Shown piece by piece: positions 17,585 to 24,151 of a stretch of 64,000 nt of DNA (position 1 is its first letter; each line of letters opens with the position of its first letter). Both the position numbers and the translations under genes were made by a program. Origin of the DNA: an uncultured Kiloniellaceae bacterium (GTDB taxonomy: Bacteria; Pseudomonadota; Alphaproteobacteria; Kiloniellales; Kiloniellaceae); contig CANMQP010000008.1 of NCBI GenBank assembly GCA_947500035.1, forward strand, positions 98,928 to 162,927. Reading direction: 5' to 3'. The notes beneath the pieces were generated by a model. That model did no database searches, was not told where the DNA came from, and saw only the letters and a program-made list of their open reading frames with translations.

Positions 17585-17632
17585 AACCTCTTTCCCTTCA
17601 CGTGAATATTCTGGAACAACCCGCTGACAGCG

Positions 17633-19252
17633 CTAAGCTTTCCGGGCTTCTTCTCTCAATACGAATTTCTGAATCTTACCGGTGGCGGTCTTCGGCAGTT
17701 CGCCGAAGACAATCTTCTTCGGGCGCTTGAACCCTGCCATGCGCTCCCGGCAAAAGTCGATCAGCTCTTCCTCGCTCAAGCGCTCACCGGCCTTCAACTC
17801 GATGAAGGCGCAGGGCACTTCGCCCCACTTATCGTCCGGCTTGGCAACGACAGCGGCAGCGGCCACGGCGGGATGGCGATAGAGCACACCCTCGACCTCG
17901 ACCGAGGAAACGTTCTCGCCGCCGGAGATGATCACGTCTTTCAGTCGGTCTTTGATCTGAATGTAGCCGTTGGCATGCCAGACAGCGGCGTCGCCGGTCC
18001 GGAACCAGCCGTCGATGAAGGCCTCTTGCGTGGCTTCGGGACTCTTGTAGTAACCCTTCATGACGGTGTTGCCACGGATGACGATCTCGCCCTGAGTCTC
18101 GCCATCACGGGGTTGCAGCTCGCCGGTCTCGCGATCGATCACGGCGGCCCCTTCGTTCATGGGAAAGCTGACACCCTGCCAGCTTTGCAGTTCCGCCTGT
18201 TCGGCGAAATCCAGATCGTCCCAGTCTTCGCGCCAGAGGGCCTGGGTCACATGGCCGAAGGTCTCGGTCAGGCCGTAAACCTGCATGACCTCGAAACCCA
18301 TGGCCCGGGTCTTCTCCAACACGGCAGCCGGCGGCGGCGCGCCCGCCGTCATCACCTTGACCGGATGTTCCAGCGGCTTGCGGTCTTCTTCCGGCGCGTC
18401 GATCAACATGGAGAGCACGATCGGCGCCCCGCCGAAGTGCGTTACCTCATGATTGTGGATCGCATCGAAGACGGCTTTTGCAGAAACCGCCCGGTTACAG
18501 ACGATGGTGCCCGCCAGCAGGGTCATGGTCCAGGCATGGCCCCAGCCGTTGCAGTGGAACATCGGCACCGTGTAGAGATAGGTCGGATGGCGCGGCAGCT
18601 CCCAGGCAACCACCGTGCCCATGGACATGAGGTAGGACCCGCGGTGGTGATAGACCACGCCTTTGGGCCGTCCCGATGTTCCCGAGGTATAGTTCAGGGC
18701 CAGGGCTTGCCACTCGTCGGCGGGGCCATCCCAGACGAACGCCGGATCGCCTTCCGCCAGCAAAGCCTCGTAGTCCAGCGCGCCGATGCGTTCCCCGCCC
18801 GGCCCCGCCGCATCGACGATATCGACCACCAGGATGTCGCGCGCGACGGACTTCAGCGCCTCGGCAACAACTGCCGAGAGCGCGCTGTCCACCAGCACGA
18901 CCTTGGCGTCGCTGTGATCGAGAATGTAGGCAACCGTCTCGACCTCGAGGCGGGTGTTGATGGTGTTGAGGACAGCGTCTGCCATGGGAACGCCGAAGTG
19001 CGCCTCGAACATCTCCGGCGTATTGGGTGCCATAATGGAAACCGTATCGCCTTTCCCGATACCCCGCTTGGTCAATGCGGACGCAAGACGCCGCACCCGC
19101 GCGTAGGTCTCGGCCCAGCTGTAACGCCGGTCTTCATAGATCACCGCCAAGCGATCAGGGAAAATGTCCGCCGTGCGCCGCAGAAAGGATAAGGGCGAGA
19201 GGGCCTGATGGTTGGCACCGTTCTTTCCTAAAGCCTCGTACTCCGCGTCCAT
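17633..19252 (-). CDS. Acyl-CoA synthetase, probable DmdB (MMPA-CoA ligase)
   Basis: 539 residues from the ATG at 19252, which has a good SD (GCAGGAGAGAGCG); the open frame runs further up to 19405 without similarity. It is an ANL-family acyl-CoA ligase: AMP-binding motif YTSGTSGRPKG (near 180-190), YGLTE, GWFRTGDAA, the hinge DRLKDVIISGGENVSS, and the catalytic lysine in PKTATGKIQK. Length equals that of DmdB ligases, which activate 3-methylmercaptopropionate made by DmdA. Specificity cannot be proven from sequence; it could be a general medium-chain ligase. Sits 76 bases after dmdA and 48 bases before acuI. Confidence 0.8.
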   Translation of the reverse strand: MDAEYEALGKNGANHQALSPLSFLRRTADIFPDRLAVIYEDRRYSWAETYARVRRLASALTKRGIGKGDTVSIMAPNTPEMFEAHFGVPMADAVLNTINTRLEVETVAYILDHSDAKVVLVDSALSAVVAEALKSVARDILVVDIVDAAGPGGERIGALDYEALLAEGDPAFVWDGPADEWQALALNYTSGTSGRPKGVVYHHRGSYLMSMGTVVAWELPRHPTYLYTVPMFHCNGWGHAWTMTLLAGTIVCNRAVSAKAVFDAIHNHEVTHFGGAPIVLSMLIDAPEEDRKPLEHPVKVMTAGAPPPAAVLEKTRAMGFEVMQVYGLTETFGHVTQALWREDWDDLDFAEQAELQSWQGVSFPMNEGAAVIDRETGELQPRDGETQGEIVIRGNTVMKGYYKSPEATQEAFIDGWFRTGDAAVWHANGYIQIKDRLKDVIISGGENVSSVEVEGVLYRHPAVAAAAVVAKPDDKWGEVPCAFIELKAGERLSEEELIDFCRERMAGFKRPKKIVFGELPKTATGKIQKFVLREEARKA

Positions 19253-19328
19253 CGCTCTCTCCTGCCCTGCCTCATATTTTACAACAGCCCCTGTTAAGGC
19301 CGGGCCTTTCTTAACCTGCGCAAGCTTT

Positions 19329-20438
19329 TCAGATAAAGGTCTTTTCCCGGATGGTCGCCGTGCGCATGCCATCGGGTGTTTCGACCTCAACCCTGGTGCC
19401 GTCATCCCAGTGGGTCATGCGGATCATGCCGAGCGCGACATTGGTCTCGAAGTCCGGCGACCAAGCGCAGGACGTTACCCGTCCGCAGCGTTTTCCATTG
19501 GCGTAGACAAACCAGATCCCGCTGCAGCCCGGCAGGGGGTCGCCGTCGATGGCAAGACTGCGGATCTGCCGGGTCGGCCCTTCCACCGCAACCCGCAGCA
19601 AGGCATTACGCCCGACGCAGCCGATGGCCTCCTGGGTCTGGCAGAACCTGCCGAGCCCGCATTCGTGCGGCGTATTCTCGCGGGTCATGTCACTGCCGTA
19701 AGACAGCAGGCCAGCCTCAATCCGCTCGATGCCGTTAGGACAACCGGCGCGCACCTCCAGATCTTCACCCGCAGCAAAGAGCGCATCCCATAGCGGTTCG
19801 CCCAGATCGGATCCGTCGACGTAGATCTCGAAACCGCCCTGCTTGGAGTAGCCGGAGCGCGCCACCACCAGATCCCGCCCTTCAAACGGCAGGATCTTGT
19901 AGCGGAAAAACCGGATGTCCCGCACGGCGTCCCCGAAAACCCGCGCCGCCAGTTCGTCCGCCTTCGGTCCCTGGATCGCGAGCGGAGACACATCGGGCTC
20001 ATCCACATCGACTTCATAGTGAAGACCGTAGGCTAAGCCTTTAATCCAAAAGAGAAGATCACTGTCGGCAATTGAGACCCAGTACTTGTCCTCGGCCAGC
20101 TTGAGCGTGACCGGGTCGTTGAGCATGCCGCCGGTCTCGTCGACCATCGGCGTGTAGAGACACTGCCCGACCACCATGTTGCCAAGATCGCGCGGGGTCA
20201 GCATCTGAATGAGCTTGCCCGCATCGGGACCGCGCAACTCGACCTGCCGCTCGCAGGAAACGTCCCAGACCTGCACGTGCTTTTTCAGGTGCCGGTAGTC
20301 CGCCTCCACGCTCTCGAAGACGGTCGGCAGCTGCATGTGATTGTAAACCGTGTAGGCCTTGACCCCATTCGCTTCGACACGGTCGGTAAAGGGGGTGCGG
20401 CGGATACGCCGGGTGATGGAAAGACTGGGTGCGGACAC
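19329..20438 (-). CDS. dmdA: Dimethylsulfoniopropionate demethylase (DmdA-like)
   Basis: A 369-residue aminomethyltransferase-fold (GcvT-like) protein from a GTG at 20438 with GAGAGG upstream. It matches my recollection of roseobacterial DmdA closely, especially RRIRRTPFTDRVEANGVKAY, HVQVWDVS, GGMLNDPV, SIADSD and GLGRF. DmdA moves a methyl group from DMSP to tetrahydrofolate, giving methylmercaptopropionate. The GCV_T domain spans about residues 45-270 and the C-terminal barrel 280-365. Distinguishing DmdA from other GcvT-like demethylases needs a tree, but the neighbouring ligase and acuI genes strongly support it. Confidence 0.82.
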   Translation of the reverse strand: MSAPSLSITRRIRRTPFTDRVEANGVKAYTVYNHMQLPTVFESVEADYRHLKKHVQVWDVSCERQVELRGPDAGKLIQMLTPRDLGNMVVGQCLYTPMVDETGGMLNDPVTLKLAEDKYWVSIADSDLLFWIKGLAYGLHYEVDVDEPDVSPLAIQGPKADELAARVFGDAVRDIRFFRYKILPFEGRDLVVARSGYSKQGGFEIYVDGSDLGEPLWDALFAAGEDLEVRAGCPNGIERIEAGLLSYGSDMTRENTPHECGLGRFCQTQEAIGCVGRNALLRVAVEGPTRQIRSLAIDGDPLPGCSGIWFVYANGKRCGRVTSCAWSPDFETNVALGMIRMTHWDDGTRVEVETPDGMRTATIREKTFI

Positions 20439-20460
20439 TGTTCAACCTCTCTTAACGTCG

Positions 20461-21078
20461 TTACGCCGCAGCCGAGCCGTGCCAATCGATCTGGCAGATC
20501 TCGGCGCTGCGGCCGTCGAAATCCCAAACCCGGCCGTGAGCGCGCACGCGGCCCTGGTTGGCGGTCGCGATTGTGATGTCCGGCCCCATCCAATAACCCG
20601 TGTTGGTCACCGCGACCTCGGCGTCCGGATCAGGCCCCGTGATCGGCTCGACTTCGCCCTTGATCGCCTTCCCGACGACGAGCCGCCGCTTTTTGCCTTC
20701 ATTAACGTACTCGATCGGCGCGCGTTCGGCGCCCAGAAATTCGCTGACCAGCAGCTTGAAAAGTCCGGTCGTGCCTTTGGCTTCACCGGAGAAGATCCGG
20801 ATCAGGCCGTCATAGGCCGCGTCCGACGCCCGCTCGTCGATATAGGCCGCGCACTTCCAGTTGCCCCGGCCCATATTGCCCGGGATATCCAGGACCAGGC
20901 CGACATTGAGACCGGAAAGATCCTCACCGTTGATGTGCCCGCTGTCGATCCGCACGCCGGCCCAGGCCTGGCAGTAGCCCTCGGTCGGCGGGTGCTTGCC
21001 GAGGGACACCACGCAGGGACAGAAAACCGTGCAGTTACAGTTCAGGATCAATTCACCCTTGATCGCCCAATCATCCAT
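20461..21078 (-). CDS. DUF1326 family protein
   Basis: About 205 residues from the ATG at 21078 (SD AAGGCGAGG). DUF1326 proteins have no assigned function. The N-terminal cysteine cluster LNCNCTVFCPCVVS (C-x-C-x4-C-x-C) is conserved in the family and could bind a metal. The remainder looks like a soluble beta-rich domain, including the segment FSGEAKGTTGLFKLLV. It sits 22 bases upstream of dmdA and directly after the DUF2182 gene, with which it is often paired in genomes (recalled knowledge). The link to a DMSP operon is notable. Confidence 0.8.
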   Translation of the reverse strand: MDDWAIKGELILNCNCTVFCPCVVSLGKHPPTEGYCQAWAGVRIDSGHINGEDLSGLNVGLVLDIPGNMGRGNWKCAAYIDERASDAAYDGLIRIFSGEAKGTTGLFKLLVSEFLGAERAPIEYVNEGKKRRLVVGKAIKGEVEPITGPDPDAEVAVTNTGYWMGPDITIATANQGRVRAHGRVWDFDGRSAEICQIDWHGSAAA

Positions 21079-21099
21079 TGGCCTCGCCTTTCTCAAACT

Positions 21100-21918
21100 T
21101 CAAATTGCGCCGAAAAGACTCCAGAGGGAGCACAACAAAAGGAACCCGCCGAGCGGACGTGTCAGGTAACGGCCGAGGGCCGGAAGCTTTTCAAAAGCCA
21201 TCAGCAGCATCGCCGCGCCCATCCAGGCAAGACTCATCACCCCGCCGACGAACGCCAGCAGCATCAGCGCCCAGCAGCAGCCAATGCAGACCGCACCCAG
21301 CCGCAGGCCCATCATCAAGGCCCCGGTTCGGCCGGGACGCCATTCAGCCATGAAGAACATCATGGGCGCACGGCACTTGCTGAGGCAGGCTTCCTTGATC
21401 GGGCTGAACTGATAGAGGCCCGCGCCGGCCAGCAGCATGGCATTCAGCCAGGGCAACAGGCTGCGCCCCTCGAAATCGAGCGCGCCTGCATTTGCCAGCG
21501 CCACCTGCAGCGCGGCCGCGAGGATGGAGAAGCCGAGCCAGGCCAGCAGGTAGCCGCCGATAAAGCTGCCGAAGCCGGCGGCATCGGCCGCATCTGTGTG
21601 TGTGAGATCGTCATAACTCTTGAATGCCGGGATCGCCGTGGGCGCCATCATGGCCGCGGACATAAGCCCCCACATGGCAAGAACGGCCAGGTAGGATGCA
21701 TCCTCAACCGCCGCACGGCAGATGGCCGCCCAGTAGTCGGCGCCCAGAACCTCCCAGCCTTCCGGCGCCGCGACATCGGGCTGCATGGCGAACAACAGCG
21801 CCCAGGCCGCCAGCAGAGCGGCGAAAAAGCCAACCCAGCGCCAACGAAGTGTCGCCCAGCGAAGTGTCGCCCAGCGCAGCGTCGCGAAGAAAACCACTCC
21901 CTGCATGGCCTTGCCCAA
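21100..21918 (-). CDS. DUF2182 polytopic membrane protein
   Basis: A 272-residue DUF2182 protein (sometimes called predicted metal-binding membrane protein). The listed start is TTG; an ATG at 21906 (MQGVVFF) is as likely. About six or seven helices are seen, with the conserved MWGLMSAAMMAPTAIPAF, a CLSKC pair in ACLSKCRAP and CIGCCW in a later helix. The N-terminus carries three tandem ATLRW units from a 15-base repeat (21845-21885). It is the first gene of the minus-strand unit containing the DUF1326, dmdA, ligase and acuI genes. Function unknown; metal handling is a guess from the cysteines. Confidence 0.8.
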   Translation of the reverse strand: MGKAMQGVVFFATLRWATLRWATLRWRWVGFFAALLAAWALLFAMQPDVAAPEGWEVLGADYWAAICRAAVEDASYLAVLAMWGLMSAAMMAPTAIPAFKSYDDLTHTDAADAAGFGSFIGGYLLAWLGFSILAAALQVALANAGALDFEGRSLLPWLNAMLLAGAGLYQFSPIKEACLSKCRAPMMFFMAEWRPGRTGALMMGLRLGAVCIGCCWALMLLAFVGGVMSLAWMGAAMLLMAFEKLPALGRYLTRPLGGFLLLCSLWSLFGAI

Positions 21919-21978
21919 TCCGCCATTTCCATCCCGGAGCGAAACTGCGAGAGCCGGATAAATTTGTCAAACAATAAT

Positions 21979-21989
21979 TTGTCTGACAA
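21979..21989. promoter_or_regulatory. GntR/FadR-type operator between DUF2182 and gntR genes
   Basis: TTGTCTGACAA is a perfect dyad with one central base, in the AT-rich divergent spacer, with an additional TTTGTC at 21963-21968. The size and style match FadR-subfamily GntR operators. Placed 80 bases before the gntR start and 61 bases upstream of the DUF2182 frame, it could regulate both directions. Confidence 0.55.
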
Positions 21990-22068
21990 TTAAACATATA
22001 TCGAATTGACAGGTCACGGAGCCGCCCGCTAGGTTCAGGGTCCTCTCTCAGAGCGCTCGAGAATCCGA

Positions 22069-22812
22069 ATGTCCATCGCATACGACGGGATCAATAAGGA
22101 AGGTCTCTCCACCCAGATCGCCGATGCTATCCGCACGGCGATCATGGAAGGCCGGCTTGTGGTCGAGCAACGCCTGCCCAGCGAGAATGAACTGGCAGAG
22201 CGCTTTGGCGTGTCCCGTGCGACAGTCCGGGAGGCCTTGAAACGCCTGGCAGCGCAAAACCTGATCCGCACCCAGCGCGGCCCGACCGGCGGTGCCTTCG
22301 TCAACCGTCTGACCTGGTCGGAAGCGCACGATGCCTTGGTCACCACCAGCACCCTTTTGATCGGCATGAACGACATCCCTTTCGAGGATGTGGTCGAAGC
22401 CCGCTTTACCCTGGAGGCCGCCTGCCTGCCCCTCGCTGCTGCACGGCGTGAGGACAAGCACCTGGGAATCATGCGGCAGGAGATCGCCCAGCAGCGGATT
22501 AAAGAGGCGAGCGACGAAGACTTCTGCGCGTCCGATGTGCGCTTTCACCGCGCTCTGGCCGACGCGGCGGACAACCCCGTGCTCTCCTTTCAGATGGCGG
22601 GAGTGATCGAGGCCATGCAGCCGCTCATGAACATGATCACCTACCGCATGCGCGACCGCACCCGCATCGCCGCTCTGCATGACGCGCTGGCCGACGCCAT
22701 CGAAGCCAAGAAAGCGCGAGCTGCACTTAAGGTTTTGGACGAGCTCTCGGCCTATACGCTGGAGCTGATGACGGAGCGGCGGAAAGCGCGGGGCACTCAG
22801 AAGCCTGTATAG
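22069..22812 (+). CDS. GntR-family regulator (FadR subfamily), probable controller of the DMSP cluster
   Basis: A 247-residue GntR regulator. The N-terminal winged helix covers about residues 10-78 (LPSENELAERFGVSRATVREALKRL), followed by an FCD effector domain (about 100-230) with metal/ligand histidines in FHRAL and HDALADAI-type helices. It is divergent from the DUF2182-DUF1326-dmdA-ligase-acuI unit and shares with it a spacer carrying TTGTCTGACAA. In other DMSP degraders the demethylation or acuI genes are under regulators responding to acrylate or DMSP products; that this one does so is inference. Confidence 0.85.
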   Translation: MSIAYDGINKEGLSTQIADAIRTAIMEGRLVVEQRLPSENELAERFGVSRATVREALKRLAAQNLIRTQRGPTGGAFVNRLTWSEAHDALVTTSTLLIGMNDIPFEDVVEARFTLEAACLPLAAARREDKHLGIMRQEIAQQRIKEASDEDFCASDVRFHRALADAADNPVLSFQMAGVIEAMQPLMNMITYRMRDRTRIAALHDALADAIEAKKARAALKVLDELSAYTLELMTERRKARGTQKPV

Positions 22813-22822
22813 CAACTGAGAC

Positions 22823-23278
22823 TTAGCCGTCTTTCTCCACCTCTTTTCGCATAAAGACCCGCTCGAAACCGGCTTGCAGGGCGCGTCCGGTTTCCTCCCA
22901 GCCGAGCTTGCCGTAGAGCGCGATGTTCTCGGTCATGCTCTCATGGGTGTAGAGCCGCAGTTCGGCATAGCCCCTGCGCAGCGCTTCGGCTTCGGCAAAG
23001 TTCATCAGCTCCCTGCCAAGTCCCCGTCCCTGGGCATCCGGATGCACGGCGATATTGTCGAGCAATAAATAGCCGTCCTGATCGATCAGAACCAGCAGGC
23101 CGCCGACCCCTCCGTCGACTTCGGCAACACTCGCCTGTTCCAGCTCAATCCGCTTGGCGTAGTCGTCCAGCATGGGTCCCGGCGGACGCCCCATACGATC
23201 AATGTAGGGGCTGTAGGCCTGCTCAACGATCTCCTGAATGGCAGGCAGGTCATCCGGGTTGGCGGCGCGAAGAGTCAT
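22823..23278 (-). CDS. GNAT-family N-acetyltransferase
   Basis: About 151 residues from the ATG at 23278 (MTLRAANPDDL), the standard N-terminus of GNAT enzymes; the frame extends upstream to 23323 without similarity. The acetyl-CoA loop is VHPDAQGRGLGRELMNFAE (about 74-92), and LYTHESMTENIALYGKLGW is the usual C-terminal segment. The substrate is unknown. It is convergent with the gntR gene (10 bases between stops) and divergent from the XRE-cupin regulator. Confidence 0.85.
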   Translation of the reverse strand: MTLRAANPDDLPAIQEIVEQAYSPYIDRMGRPPGPMLDDYAKRIELEQASVAEVDGGVGGLLVLIDQDGYLLLDNIAVHPDAQGRGLGRELMNFAEAEALRRGYAELRLYTHESMTENIALYGKLGWEETGRALQAGFERVFMRKEVEKDG

Positions 23279-23361
23279 GGCGGTCTCGCTCGAATCCGAC
23301 GTGGAAGGCTTTAGATAGTGCAATCACGTTATCCCGGATTCAACCTGGAGGGCGGGTGTTT

Positions 23362-23394
23362 TGCAACGTTACGAATTGCAGCTGTAACGTTGCA
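23362..23394. promoter_or_regulatory. Palindromic operator upstream of the XRE-cupin gene
   Basis: TGCAACGTTAC (23362-23372) and GTAACGTTGCA (23384-23394) are perfect 11-base inverted arms separated by 11 bases. Each arm itself contains the self-complementary AACGTT. It lies 79 bases before the regulator start and is a strong candidate for its autoregulatory site, and perhaps for the GNAT gene on the other side. Confidence 0.6.
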
Positions 23395-23472
23395 GATGAA
23401 AATTTATGCCCACACATCATCTCTCGTGAAAATATTATTGATTTTTTCACGCGACCGCCCTCAAATGCCGAA

Positions 23473-24081
23473 ATGGATGGAGGCACACAGAGCGAGGACA
23501 CGCAAAGACTGGCGGCACAGCGGGCCGCGGTCGGGCGTGATCTGCGTGCGCTGCGGCAATCCAAGCAGGTGACGCTCCAGCAGCTCGCCGATCAGATCGG
23601 CCGCTCGGTGGGGTATTTAAGCCAGGTCGAGCGCGGCCTCTCCGATCTGCCCATCTCCGATCTGCGCGCCATCGCGGGAGCGCTGAACGTCCCCATGGGT
23701 CTTTTCTTCACCGCGGGAGACGCGACGCCACAACAGTCCATTACCGAAGCACCCTACATCGTGCGCGCAAACCAGCGCCGCCGTCTGGGATCGCCCGAGA
23801 CCGGCATCACCGAAGAATTGCTCTCTCCGGATCTGGGCGGCAGCTTCGAGACTTTTCTGACCGTGATCGAGCCTGGCGCGGGACGGCCGCAGCCGATCGA
23901 CCGTGGCGCCGAGGAGGCCGCCTACCTGGTCTCCGGTTCGCTGGAGATCAAAATCGGTGAAAAGTCTTTCACGCTGAACGAAGGCGACAGCTTTCGGATC
24001 AAAGGCGAAGCGCTGAGTTGGCGCAATTCAACGGAACGGCGCGCGGTGCTGGTCTGGACCCTTTCGCCACCGGTTTACTAG
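23473..24081 (+). CDS. XRE-family regulator with C-terminal cupin
   Basis: About 202 residues from the ATG at 23473; the frame opens 39 codons earlier at 23356 but that part overlaps the operator and has no similarity. The N-terminal helix-turn-helix (about 20-75) reads LQQLADQIGRSVGYLSQVERG, and the cupin (about 130-198) shows EEAAYLVSGSLEIKIG and LNEGDSFRI. Such XRE-cupin proteins regulate amine and methylated-amine catabolism. It is followed after 70 bases by the dimethylglycine dehydrogenase-like gene, its likely target. The upstream palindrome suggests autoregulation. Confidence 0.85.
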   Translation: MDGGTQSEDTQRLAAQRAAVGRDLRALRQSKQVTLQQLADQIGRSVGYLSQVERGLSDLPISDLRAIAGALNVPMGLFFTAGDATPQQSITEAPYIVRANQRRRLGSPETGITEELLSPDLGGSFETFLTVIEPGAGRPQPIDRGAEEAAYLVSGSLEIKIGEKSFTLNEGDSFRIKGEALSWRNSTERRAVLVWTLSPPVY

Positions 24082-24151
24082 ATCCTTTTTTTGAGCAAAC
24101 AACAGCAACAACAAACCCGACACCCCAGGGCAGACGAGAGAAGACAAAGTC

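Noticed and set aside
17873..19192. 439-codon open frame on the plus strand
   Set aside because: Antisense to the acyl-CoA synthetase gene, which has all catalytic motifs.
20359..21993. 544-codon open frame on the plus strand
   Set aside because: Shadow of the dmdA 5' end, DUF1326 and DUF2182 genes; low-complexity product without similarity, caused by high GC.
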